Positions 52,913 to 61,336 of a stretch of 64,000 bases of DNA are shown here, in pieces. Numbering within the stretch: position 1 is the stretch's first letter; each line of letters opens with the position of its first letter. Below the pieces are notes generated by a model. It made no database searches. It had not been told where the DNA came from and was given only the letters and a program-made list of their open reading frames with translations. Source of the DNA: Leifsonia sp. 71-9. GTDB lineage: Bacteria; Actinomycetota; Actinomycetes; Actinomycetales; Microbacteriaceae. Location of the stretch: positions 1-64,000 of the forward strand of contig NZ_MKVJ01000021.1 of assembly GCF_001898805.1 (NCBI RefSeq), in the 5' to 3' direction. The translations under genes were made by a program, and so were the position numbers.

Positions 52913-54388
52913 TCAGTGGGTGTGTCGAGCGGCCCAGGCGCTTCCGGCGACGACGACGAGTCCGGCCGCGAACGCGATGAGGCTCGTGATCAGGAGGGCC
53001 GAAGCGGCGCCGTCGGTGAAGGCGTGGACGATTTCGGGGCGTTGCGCGGGCGCGGTGGCCAGCGCCTCGGCGACGGTGTGCGGGCCGTCCGGCCCGCGGA
53101 GGGAGGCGGGCAGGGCGCCGCTGAAGACGGCGGTGAGGATGGTGCCGACGACGGCGACGCCGAGGGCGCTCCCGAGTTCGCGGGTCGCGGACTGGAGGCC
53201 GCCGGCGACTCCGGCCTGTTCGGCGGGGAGGCCGTCGGTGATCTCGGCGGTCAGCGTGGGCAGTGCCAGCGTGACGCCGATCCCGACGACCACCAGCCAG
53301 CACGCGTAGACGGCGTACGGCTGCGCGATCGCGGTCGAGAGACCGAGCAGGCCGCCCGAGGTGGCGAGGAACGCGAGGGCGAGCACGGCCGAGCGGCCGA
53401 TCCGGGAGACCAGGCGCGGCACGAAGCGGACGCCGGCCAGCACCGGGACGACCAGGGGCACCACGCCCAGCCCCGCCTCGAGCACGGTGAACCCGCGCCC
53501 GTACTGGAGGAGCGAGGCGTTGACGTAGAAGAGCCCGAAGTTGGCGAAGAACGCGACGAGCATCCCGACGCTGGCGGCGCTCAGCAGGGGGCTGCGGAAG
53601 ATCCGCGGGTCCAGCATCGGGTGGGCGACCCGCCGCTCGATCAGCACCCAGACCACCAGCAGCGCCGCCGCGGCGGCGAAGCAGCCCAGGACGAGCGGGC
53701 TCGCCCAGCCGCTCTCCGGTCCCTCGATGATGCCGGCGAGCAGCGCCACGATCGCCGCGACGAACGTCACGGTCCCGGCGGGGTCGAGGGCGCGGGAGTG
53801 ACGACCGGTGCGCGGGACGGCGACGGCCACCCAGGTCGCGCACCCGGCGGCGATGAGGGCGACGGCGACGAAGAGCAGACGCCAGTCCCCCGTCGTCATC
53901 AGGAGGCCGCCGCCGACGTTGCCGATGACGCCGCCGATCCCGGACATCCCGGCCCAGGTGGCGATCGCGCGTCCGCGGCGGGCGGGCGGCATCGTGTGCA
54001 CGAGCACGCCCATCGTGTTCGGCAGGACGAGCGCGGCGCCGATGCCCGTGAGCACGCGCCCGGCGAGCATGATCGCGACAGTCGGTGCGAGCGCGGAGAC
54101 CGCCGCACCGGCGGCGAGCGCGGCCAGCCCGGCCAGCAGCACCCCCTTGCGGCCGAACCGGTCGCCGGCCGCCCCGGCCGGGATGACCAGGCACGCGAAC
54201 ACGACCACATAGCCGTCGACGATCCAGAGCAGCTCGCTCGACGACGGGTGGAGGGCGCTCGCCGCGATCATCGGCACGGCGAGGTTGATCGCGGCGACGA
54301 AGCCGATCACGAGGGCGGTGCACGCGCACAGCGCAGCGAGGACGGACGAGGCCCGACGGCCGTCGAGAGGGGGGATGGTGTCGGTCAC
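52913..54388 (-). CDS. MFS transporter, DHA2 multidrug type
   Basis: 491 residues, GTG 54388 with AGGAG upstream. LVIGFVAAINLAVPMIAASALHPSSSELLWIVDGYVVVFACLVIPAGAAGDRFGRK is the DHA2 N-terminus with its motif A loop (GDRFGRK), followed by TGDWRLLFVAVALIA. Divergent from a TetR gene with a large palindromic region between them; export of antibiotics or toxic metabolites is likely. Confidence 0.9.
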   Translation of the reverse strand: MTDTIPPLDGRRASSVLAALCACTALVIGFVAAINLAVPMIAASALHPSSSELLWIVDGYVVVFACLVIPAGAAGDRFGRKGVLLAGLAALAAGAAVSALAPTVAIMLAGRVLTGIGAALVLPNTMGVLVHTMPPARRGRAIATWAGMSGIGGVIGNVGGGLLMTTGDWRLLFVAVALIAAGCATWVAVAVPRTGRHSRALDPAGTVTFVAAIVALLAGIIEGPESGWASPLVLGCFAAAAALLVVWVLIERRVAHPMLDPRIFRSPLLSAASVGMLVAFFANFGLFYVNASLLQYGRGFTVLEAGLGVVPLVVPVLAGVRFVPRLVSRIGRSAVLALAFLATSGGLLGLSTAIAQPYAVYACWLVVVGIGVTLALPTLTAEITDGLPAEQAGVAGGLQSATRELGSALGVAVVGTILTAVFSGALPASLRGPDGPHTVAEALATAPAQRPEIVHAFTDGAASALLITSLIAFAAGLVVVAGSAWAARHTH

Positions 54389-54403
54389 CGGAGCTGACTC
54401 CTA

Positions 54404-54462
54404 ATTACGAGGCATTGTGTATCGAAACAGTAACACAATAACGATGCAACGTGTCTCGTAAT
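54404..54462. promoter_or_regulatory. Double inverted-repeat operator between the MFS gene and tetR
   Basis: ATTACGAG (54404-54411) is mirrored by CTCGTAAT (54455-54462); the symmetry continues inward imperfectly for about 21 bases per arm. A second perfect palindrome lies inside: TTGTGT (54415-54420) and ACACAA (54433-54438). The block is AT-rich and fills the divergent promoter, so the TetR protein probably binds two sites. Confidence 0.6.
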
Positions 54463-54486
54463 GCGTCGGTCGGTAGGCTTCGAGGC

Positions 54487-55062
54487 ATGGAGCAGACCGT
54501 CGGCCGGGGACGACCGCGCAGCGAGAGCGCGCGGATCGCCGTGCTGCACGCGGTCGACGACCTGCTCGTGGAGGTCGGCTACGCGAACCTCTCCCTCAAG
54601 GGCATCGCGGACCGCGCCGGCGTCGGCCGGCAGACCCTCTACCGCTGGTGGTCGACCAAGGCCGAGATCCTCCTGGAGGCGAGTTCGCACGACGCGCGAC
54701 ACGAGCTCGCCGTCCCGGAGACCGGCGGCGCTGAGGAGCAGCTGGTCGCCTACCTCGACGCGCTCGGCGTCTTCCTCACCCGCTCGCACGCGGGCACCGC
54801 GTACCGGGCACTGCTGGGCGAGGCTCAGCACGACCCGGCCGTGGCCGAACTGCTCGCCCGCAACGACCTCCTCGGCGACAGCGCCCGGCTCGTCATCGCC
54901 CGCGTGACGGAGGACGACCTCCCCGAGCCCGCTCTCGGCCGTGCCGTCGCGACGCTCGTCGGGCCGGCGTTCTTCTGGGCGCTCACCGGCCACGACCCGT
55001 CGGTGCTCGACCGGGCCGGGGCCGCGCGGGCGTGTCTGGAGGAGGCTCGCGCAGGCCGGTGA
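54487..55062 (+). CDS. TetR-family regulator
   Basis: 191 residues from ATG 54487. GRGRPRSESARIAVLHAVDDLLVEVGYANLSLKGIADRAGVGRQTLYRWWSTKAEIL is a complete TetR HTH of the type with TLYRWW. The C-terminal domain (TetR_C_11-like) has AYLDALGVFLTRSHAGTAYRALLGEAQHDP. It probably represses the divergent MFS and epimerase unit. Confidence 0.9.
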   Translation: MEQTVGRGRPRSESARIAVLHAVDDLLVEVGYANLSLKGIADRAGVGRQTLYRWWSTKAEILLEASSHDARHELAVPETGGAEEQLVAYLDALGVFLTRSHAGTAYRALLGEAQHDPAVAELLARNDLLGDSARLVIARVTEDDLPEPALGRAVATLVGPAFFWALTGHDPSVLDRAGAARACLEEARAGR

Positions 55063-55103
55063 CCCGCGCGAGCCGATGACCGGGGCCGCCGAACCTCCGG
55101 AAC

Positions 55104-55817
55104 TCAGTCCACCAGCGCCGTGTCGGCCGCCGTCCAGCGCACTGCGGTGACGGCCTCCGTGCGCACCACGGCGGCGAGCGCCTCCTCGATCGCCCGGTCG
55201 TCGCGCTCGCCGCTGTGGACGGCGGCGGTGATGAGCACGGCGCCGTCCGGTTCGTCGGTCGCGGTGATGGAGCGGACGGTGAAGCCGGGGCGGTGGACGG
55301 CGTCGAAGACGAGGGCGCGCACGTCCGGTTCGGCATCCACCCGGCAGCGGACCTCGAACGTGTAGTCGACCTCCGTGCTCTCCAGGCCCGCGCCTGCGGC
55401 CCGGCGGTCGAGCAGGCGGCCGACCGGGCGCAGGAGCGTGTTGGCGAGCATGATGAGCACCGTCCCGCCGGCGGCGACCGCCCAGAGGCCGCCGCCGGCG
55501 AGCGCCCCGACCGCGGCGGACGCCCAGAGCGTCGCCGCGGTGTTGAGGCCGGAGATGGAGGCGCCCTGCTTCATGATGACGCCGGCGCCGAGGAAGCCGA
55601 TGCCCGAGACGACCTGGGCGGCGACCCGGGTGGGGTCGGCGTCCGGGCCGTGGAAGCTGAAGGCTCCCATCACCACGAACAGCGCGGCGCCGAGGCTGAC
55701 GAGCGCGTTGGTGCGCACGCCGGCGGTGCGGGCGCGCCACTGGCGTTCCAGGCCGATGAGGGCTCCGCAGCCGACGGCGAGCAGCACGCGGAGGGCGATG
55801 TCGATGGTGATGGTCAT
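55104..55817 (-). CDS. MgtC/SapB family membrane protein
   Basis: 237 residues. Four to five transmembrane segments carry the MgtC signature: GCGALIGLERQWRARTAGVRTNALVSLGAALFVVMG and VVSGIGFLGAGVIMKQGASISGLNTAATLWASAAVGALAGGG. The C-terminal cytoplasmic domain is ACT-like. MgtC proteins aid growth at low Mg and modulate the ATP synthase in pathogens. It follows the MgtA gene by 13 bp. Confidence 0.92.
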   Translation of the reverse strand: MTITIDIALRVLLAVGCGALIGLERQWRARTAGVRTNALVSLGAALFVVMGAFSFHGPDADPTRVAAQVVSGIGFLGAGVIMKQGASISGLNTAATLWASAAVGALAGGGLWAVAAGGTVLIMLANTLLRPVGRLLDRRAAGAGLESTEVDYTFEVRCRVDAEPDVRALVFDAVHRPGFTVRSITATDEPDGAVLITAAVHSGERDDRAIEEALAAVVRTEAVTAVRWTAADTALVD

Positions 55818-55830
55818 CGGTTCTCTCCTC

Positions 55831-58560
55831 TCAGATCCAGGTGCCGAACCTGCGGATGAACACGGTCTTGGCGAGCTGCGTCAGCGCGCAGTAGGCGGCG
55901 AGGGTCGCCACCAGCCAGGGGAAGTACGTCCACGGCAGCGACACGAGTCCGAGCTCGTGGCCCCAGCCGGTGAACGGCAGCAGCAGCCCGAAGACGCAGA
56001 CCGCTCCGGTCGCCAGGAGCACCGGGAGGCTGGCGCGGGACTGCACGAACGGGATCCGCTTGGTGCGCAGCATGTGCACGATCAGCGTCTGCGAGATGAT
56101 CGACTCGACGAACCAGCCCGACTGGAACAGGGCCGCGTGGGCGGGGCTGTTCGCCTGGAACACGAACCACATCAGCGCGTACGTCGTGATGTCGAAGATC
56201 GACGAGATGGGCCCGATCCGGATCATGAACGTCGAGAGGCTCTTCGACTCCCACGTGCGCGGCTTCTTGAGGTCCGCCTTGTCGACCTTGTCCCACGGCA
56301 GGGTGAGCATCGACAGGTCGTAGGTGAGGTTCTGCACGAGCACCACCAGCGGGATCATCGGGATGAACGGCAGCAGCGCGCTCGCGACGAGCACCGAGAA
56401 CATGTTCCCGAAGTTCGACGACGCCGTCATCTTGATGTACTTCATCGTGTTGACGAACGTGCGGCGGCCCTCGATCACGCCGCCCTCGAGCACCGTGAGG
56501 TCCTTCTCGAGCAGGATGATGTCGGCCGACTCCTTGGCGATGTCCACGGCCGTGTCGACGGAGATGCCGACGTCGGCCGCGCGCAGGGCCGCAGTGTCGT
56601 TGATGCCGTCGCCGAGGTAGCCGACGGTGTGGCCGTGGTGGCGCATGGCCTCCACGATCCGGGCCTTCTGGGCCGGGGCGACCTTGGCGAACACCGTCGT
56701 CTCGTCGGCGAGGGCGCCGAGCTCCTCGAGGGTGAGGTCGTCGGTCTCCGGGCCGAGCACGATCGTTCCGGGCTCGATGCCGACCTTGCGGCAGACCGCT
56801 GCCGCGACGAGCGCGTTGTCGCCCGTGATCACCTTCACGTCGGTCCCGTGCGTGCGGAGGCTGGCGATCGCGGCCCCCGCGCTCGCCTTCGGCGGGTCGA
56901 GGAAGGAGAGGAAGCCCAGCAGCGTCAGGCTGTCCTCGTCGTCGCGCGTGTACTCGGCGCGGTCGCGGTCGGCGAACTCGCGGACGGCGACGGCGAGCAC
57001 GCGCAGCCCCTGCTCGTTCTGCTCGGCGACGAGCTGGTCGATCTCGGCCAGCCGGCCCGGCGTGAGCGCGACGTCCCCGCCGCGGACCCGCTCGGCCGTG
57101 CACGCCGCGAGCACCTCCTCGGCCGCTCCTTTCGTGATCAGCAGGTGCGCGTCGCCGCGGTCGACGACCACGGACATGCGGCGCCGCTCGAAGTCGAACG
57201 GCAGCTCGTCGATCAGCGTCCACTCCCGGCGGATGCGGTCGAGCTCGTCCGGTCCGGCCGCGGCGATCACGGCCTCGTCGAGCAGGTTGCGCAGCCCCGT
57301 CTGGAACAGCGAGTTGGCGGCCGCGTGGCCCAGCGTGGTCTCGCTGGAGCGGCCGGCGGTGTTCAGGTGGCGCTCCAGCACGATGCGGTCCTCGGTCAGC
57401 GTGCCCGTCTTGTCCGTGGCGAGCACGTCGATCGCGCCGAGGTTCTGGATGGAGTTGAGCCGCTTGACGATCACCTTGCGCTTGGCCATGAACTGGGCGC
57501 CCTTGGCGAGGTTCGCCGTGACGATCAGGGGCAGCATCTCGGGGGTGAGCCCGACCGCGGTCGTGACGCCGAAGAGGAAGGCCGTCGTCCAGTCCTTGGT
57601 GAGCCCGTTGATGACGAACACCACCGGGACCATGATCAGCATGAACCGGATGAGGGTCGCCGTGACCCGCTTGATCCCGAGGTCGAACGCCGTCTCGGGG
57701 CGCGCGCCGACGAGTGCGGACGAGAGGCTGCCGAACGACGTCGACCGCCCGGTCCCGACCACCACGCCCGTGCCCGATCCGGACACCACGGAGGTGCCCA
57801 TGAACCCCAGGTTCGGGGCGTCGAGCAGGTTCGCCTCCGTGACGTCCGCCCGTGCTCCCGCGGACTTCTCGGCCGGGAGCGCCTCGCCGGTGAGCATGGA
57901 CTGGTTCACCTGGAGGTCCTTGGCACGCACGATGCGCAGGTCGGCCGGGAGCATGTCGCCCGCGGCGAGCTGGACGATGTCGCCGCGCACCACCTCCTCC
58001 ACCGGGATCTCGGAGGTCACCGGCGTGCCGTGCGAGGAGCGCGTCACCGCGGTCGTGGTGCGCACCATCGCCGTGAGCTGCTCGGCCGCACGGGACGAGC
58101 GGTACTCCTGCCAGAAGCGCAGGCACACGCTGACGAGCACCATGATGCTCACCGTCGCGACGCCGGTGTAGTCGGGGCCGTCGGCCGGGTCGGCGAAGAT
58201 CACGTCGGTGAACACCATGACGACCACAAGGAACAGCAGGATGAGGATGAACGGGTTCCGGAACGTCGCCAGGAACTGGATGACGGCCGGAGCGGGCTTG
58301 CCGTGGTTCACGGCGTTGTCGCCGAACCGTGCACGGCGGTCGCGCACGGCGTCGGCGGTCAGCCCGTCGAGGTCGGTCGAGAACGACTTGAGCGTCGCCT
58401 CGGCGGGGAGCCGGGCGGACTCCACCAGCAGGTGCTGCTGGGCGGCGGGCAGGGAGCCGCGGCGGATCTCCGCCTGAGCGCGGTCGTCGCCGCGGGTGGG
58501 CCGTGCGCCGCGGAGGGCGGGGTTCAGAGTGTCGAGATCGGTACGGAAGAAGGGTCGCAT
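55831..58560 (-). CDS. mgtA: Magnesium-transporting P-type ATPase (MgtA/MgtB)
   Basis: 909 residues from ATG 58560 (GGAGA upstream); a longer frame has no better start. It is a P3B-type P-ATPase: TGEALPAEK in the A domain, the phosphorylation site DKTGTLT, KGAAEEVL nucleotide-binding residues, VGYLGDGINDTAALRAADVGISV and the late membrane helices with NLTYDLSMLTLPWDKVD. It imports Mg at low external concentration. MgtC follows directly. The 180-bp leader contains a translated small frame and hairpins. Confidence 0.94.
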   Translation of the reverse strand: MRPFFRTDLDTLNPALRGARPTRGDDRAQAEIRRGSLPAAQQHLLVESARLPAEATLKSFSTDLDGLTADAVRDRRARFGDNAVNHGKPAPAVIQFLATFRNPFILILLFLVVVMVFTDVIFADPADGPDYTGVATVSIMVLVSVCLRFWQEYRSSRAAEQLTAMVRTTTAVTRSSHGTPVTSEIPVEEVVRGDIVQLAAGDMLPADLRIVRAKDLQVNQSMLTGEALPAEKSAGARADVTEANLLDAPNLGFMGTSVVSGSGTGVVVGTGRSTSFGSLSSALVGARPETAFDLGIKRVTATLIRFMLIMVPVVFVINGLTKDWTTAFLFGVTTAVGLTPEMLPLIVTANLAKGAQFMAKRKVIVKRLNSIQNLGAIDVLATDKTGTLTEDRIVLERHLNTAGRSSETTLGHAAANSLFQTGLRNLLDEAVIAAAGPDELDRIRREWTLIDELPFDFERRRMSVVVDRGDAHLLITKGAAEEVLAACTAERVRGGDVALTPGRLAEIDQLVAEQNEQGLRVLAVAVREFADRDRAEYTRDDEDSLTLLGFLSFLDPPKASAGAAIASLRTHGTDVKVITGDNALVAAAVCRKVGIEPGTIVLGPETDDLTLEELGALADETTVFAKVAPAQKARIVEAMRHHGHTVGYLGDGINDTAALRAADVGISVDTAVDIAKESADIILLEKDLTVLEGGVIEGRRTFVNTMKYIKMTASSNFGNMFSVLVASALLPFIPMIPLVVLVQNLTYDLSMLTLPWDKVDKADLKKPRTWESKSLSTFMIRIGPISSIFDITTYALMWFVFQANSPAHAALFQSGWFVESIISQTLIVHMLRTKRIPFVQSRASLPVLLATGAVCVFGLLLPFTGWGHELGLVSLPWTYFPWLVATLAAYCALTQLAKTVFIRRFGTWI

Positions 58561-58672
58561 GAGAGGGGTCTCCTCGGACTTTCGGGCGCGGCGAGACACC
58601 CGCCGCCGCAGGGGCGGGCAGGATCGCGCGAAGCGCTGAGAGGGGGGATGCCCGCGGAGACGACGCAGAGGT

Positions 58673-58691
58673 CGCGGTCAGAGGGACCGCG
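58673..58691 (-). promoter_or_regulatory. Hairpin overlapping the stop codon of the mgtA leader frame
   Basis: CGCGGTC and GACCGCG pair perfectly around a five-base loop (CCTCT on the minus strand). The leader frame's TGA lies at the loop/right-arm junction, so a ribosome finishing the small frame would hold this hairpin open. GCGGCG and CGCCGC/CCCGCC segments further down (about 58585-58625) can form mutually exclusive stems. Confidence 0.5.
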
Positions 58692-58740
58692 CCGGAGCCG
58701 GCCCGCGAGCGCAGAGAGATCGACTGTCGCCGTCGCTCAT
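58678..58740 (-). CDS. Candidate leader peptide of the mgtA-mgtC operon, 20 aa
   Basis: ATG 58740 follows an excellent GGAGGAGGTGAC site. The frame has 20 codons; the peptide begins MSDGDSRS, is acidic at its start, and has GPAPA near its end. It stops 117 bp before the mgtA ATG. The mgtL leader of enteric bacteria is also a short acidic/proline peptide that couples translation to mgtA expression. Similarity here is in layout, not in sequence. Confidence 0.5.
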   Translation of the reverse strand: MSDGDSRSLCARGPAPARSL

Positions 58741-58760
58741 CGGGTCACCTCCTCCACACG

Positions 58761-59038
58761 GTCGGCAGGCGCTTCGCAGACGTGGGAGCGCGAAGCCGCG
58801 TGCTTCATAAGAAGATCACTTCCACGTAAGAGCTTTGGCACTGCACGACGTGTCCCGCCGGAGCGGGAAGCCACTTGGGATCACCCCTTGAGCCGGGGAG
58901 ACCTGTCCTGATCTTGGGCGTCTCTCGACGTCGTGAGATCAGTGCCTGTGTTCGTGCAGGAGCCTCGCCTAACGAAGTGCTGCAGACCGACCATAACATC
59001 CGTGCGGGATGCCGTGGCGTTTTCTGTGAGGATTCGAG
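58761..59038. other. Unassigned 278-bp region upstream of the magnesium operon
   Basis: AT-richer than the flanks. It must contain the mgtA promoter. TGATCT and AGATCA arms near 58912-58945 could form a weak hairpin. Both strands have open frames of about 65 codons, but neither has a ribosome binding site or normal codon composition, so I call no gene. Part of it may be the remains of a gene. Confidence 0.45.
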
Positions 59039-59344
59039 TCACTCGAACACCGGCGTGAGGAAGCGGCGCTCGTAGCGGCGGATGCAGCCGGTGTCGCGCG
59101 CGAACTGGAAGGCCTCCTGGCATTCGGGGTCCGTCGCCGAGGCCTCCCGGTACCGCTCGTACTCCGCCAGCGACGGGAAGGTGAACAGGGCGAAGGCTTC
59201 GTCGCTGTCGCCTTCGCTGGGCATGAAGTAGCCGTGGTGGGTGCCGCCGAGCCTATTGACGAGGCGGATCCAGCGCTGCCCGTAGTCGGTGAACTCCGCC
59301 AGCTTGTCGGCATCGATCTCGTAACGCAGGTGGACGGTGATCAC
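59039..59344 (-). CDS. NIPSNAP family protein
   Basis: 101 residues, GTG 59344. ITVHLRYEIDADKLAEFTDYGQRWIRLVNRLGGTHHGYFMPSEGDSDEAFALFTFPSLAEYERYREA is the alpha+beta ferredoxin-like NIPSNAP/dimeric barrel domain. Role unknown; similar small proteins act as dimeric binding proteins or enzymes. The alkyl sulfatase gene ends 55 bp away on the same strand, downstream of this region. Confidence 0.78.
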   Translation of the reverse strand: MITVHLRYEIDADKLAEFTDYGQRWIRLVNRLGGTHHGYFMPSEGDSDEAFALFTFPSLAEYERYREASATDPECQEAFQFARDTGCIRRYERRFLTPVFE

Positions 59345-59399
59345 GGACGCTCGCTCTCGTCGGCAGGCAGGGACGAGCTCATCCTGGCAGAGCGGGGGA

Positions 59400-61271
59400 T
59401 CACGGCGTCACGATGTCGAACCCCGTGTCTCCCTGGTCGAGCACGCCGAGGAGGGCCTGGAGGGTGCCCTGGTCGCCGGCGAGCTCGATGCCGGGGCCGG
59501 TCAGGTCTCCTCCGGCGAGCTGGATGAGCCGCGGCTTCGTCAGGGTGAGGTGCACGTCGGCATCCGCGTCCGCGGGTTGTTTCGTGTAGATGAGCACGCC
59601 GTTGTGGAGCTCGAGCCGGTAGTTCGCGTCCAGGTCGGTGAGGGTGATGTCGATGGCGAGCGTCAGGTCCCACGCCTTCGGGCCGTCGACGGAGAGGGAG
59701 AGGGAGTCGAAGAGCTGCTCCGGGGTCAGCTGGGCGACGATGGCCGGCGCGGCCGCGACCGTCGGCGTGCCGAAGTTGCCGTCGCGCAGCTCGGTCGCGC
59801 CGGAGAGGAAGAAGTTGCGCCAGGTGCCGTTCTCGGCTCCGTAGGCGAGCTGTTCGAGGGTGTCGGCGTAGAGCTCGCGGGCGGCCGCGTGGCCGGCGTC
59901 GGCGAAGACCGCGTGGTCGAGCAGGGTCGCCGCCCAGCGGAAGTCGGCGGCGTCGAAGGCAGTCTGCGCGAGCTCGACGACGCGGTCGACCCCGCCGAGC
60001 GCCTCCACGTACCGGGCGGCGAGCTCAGCCGGCGGGTGCGGCCAGAGCCGGGCCGGGTTGCCGTCGAACCAGCCCATGTAGCGCTGGTAGACCGCCTTCA
60101 CGTTGTGGCTGACCGACCCGTAGTAGCCGTGCGCGTTCCACGCCTTCTCGAGCGCCGGCGGCAGCTGGAACATCTCGGCGATCTCCGGCCCGGTGAACCC
60201 CTTGTTCAGGAGGCGGAGGGTCTGGTCGTGCAGGTAGGCGTACAGGTCGCGCTGCGTCGCCAGGAACTCGACGATGCGGTCCGACCCCCAGGTCGGCCAG
60301 TGGTGGGAGGCGAACACGACGTCGCTGCGGTCGCCGAAGCTGCCGATCGCCTCGGTGAGGTAGATCGACCAGATGTGCGGGTCGCGCACGAGCGCGCCAC
60401 GCAGGGTGAGGAGGTTGTGGAGGGTGTGCGTCGCGTTCTCCGCCATGCACAGCGCCCGGAACCGCGGGAAGTAGAAGTGCATCTCCGCCGGCGCCTCCGT
60501 GCCCGGCGCCAGCTGGAACTCGATCTCGACGCCGTCCACCGTGAGGGTCTCGCCCGTCTCCGTGATGGACACCGTGGGCGGGATGACGCCGACCTCTCCG
60601 ATCGAGGTCGTCTGGCCGAGACCCGCGCCGACCTGGCCCTGCGGCCCGCGGGCCAGCGCCGCCCCGTACATGTAGCCGGCCCGGCGGCTCATCGCGACGC
60701 CTGCGTACACGTTCTCCTCGACGGCGTGCCCGAGGAACCCCTCGGGGGCGATGATCTGCACCCTCCCCGCATCCACGTCCTCCACACTGGTCACCCCGAA
60801 GACGCCGCCGAAATGGTCGACGTGGCTGTGCGTGTAGATCACCGCGACGACCAGGCGCTCGCCGCGGTGCGCACGGTAGAGCGCCAGCGAAGCGGCCGCC
60901 GTCTCCGTGGAGATCAGCGGGTCGATGACGATGACGCCGGTGTCGCCCTCGACGAACGTGATGTTCGACAGGTCGAAGCCGCGCACCTGGTAGATGCCCT
61001 CCACCACCTCGTAGAGCCCGTGCTTGGCGACGAGTCTGGATTGCCGCCACAGGCTCGGATTCACCGAGGCGGGTGCGTCACCGGTGAGGAAGTCGTAGCT
61101 GCTGAAGTCCCAGACCGTCCGTCCGTCGGCCCTCGTGATCGTCGGCGCCTCCACCGTCCCGAGGAACCCGCGATCGGCGTCCTCGAAGTCGGTCTCGTCG
61201 TCGAACGGCAACGTCTGCAGCAGCGCCGCGTTCGCCTTCCTGATCGCGTCGGTCGGCGGCTTCTGCTCCAT
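59400..61271 (-). CDS. Linear alkyl sulfatase, zinc metallo-beta-lactamase fold
   Basis: 623 residues from ATG 61271, the usual length for SdsA1/BDS1-type enzymes. The metallo-beta-lactamase motif is THSHVDHFGG (His148, His150, Asp152, His153). Further conserved pieces are GVAMSRRAGYMYG, CMAENATHTLHNLLTLRGA and FASHHWPTWGSDRIVEF. The C-terminal domain (from about residue 500) is SCP2-like. These enzymes hydrolyse alkyl sulfates such as SDS, releasing sulfate. No signal peptide is visible, so it is predicted to be cytoplasmic. Confidence 0.92.
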   Translation of the reverse strand: MEQKPPTDAIRKANAALLQTLPFDDETDFEDADRGFLGTVEAPTITRADGRTVWDFSSYDFLTGDAPASVNPSLWRQSRLVAKHGLYEVVEGIYQVRGFDLSNITFVEGDTGVIVIDPLISTETAAASLALYRAHRGERLVVAVIYTHSHVDHFGGVFGVTSVEDVDAGRVQIIAPEGFLGHAVEENVYAGVAMSRRAGYMYGAALARGPQGQVGAGLGQTTSIGEVGVIPPTVSITETGETLTVDGVEIEFQLAPGTEAPAEMHFYFPRFRALCMAENATHTLHNLLTLRGALVRDPHIWSIYLTEAIGSFGDRSDVVFASHHWPTWGSDRIVEFLATQRDLYAYLHDQTLRLLNKGFTGPEIAEMFQLPPALEKAWNAHGYYGSVSHNVKAVYQRYMGWFDGNPARLWPHPPAELAARYVEALGGVDRVVELAQTAFDAADFRWAATLLDHAVFADAGHAAARELYADTLEQLAYGAENGTWRNFFLSGATELRDGNFGTPTVAAAPAIVAQLTPEQLFDSLSLSVDGPKAWDLTLAIDITLTDLDANYRLELHNGVLIYTKQPADADADVHLTLTKPRLIQLAGGDLTGPGIELAGDQGTLQALLGVLDQGDTGFDIVTP

Positions 61272-61336
61272 GGCGTCCCCATCCACTCGTCTGATGGGAC
61301 CGACTCTGGACCTCGCGGGTCCGCCGCGGCAAGGGG

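Noticed and set aside
55375-58911. A 1,178-codon plus-strand open frame across mgtA and mgtC
   Set aside because: Composition artefact opposite a well-conserved P-type ATPase and MgtC.
58805-58999. A 64-codon minus frame (and a 66-codon plus frame opposite) in the AT-richer region
   Set aside because: No start signal and no coherent codon use; left as unassigned sequence.
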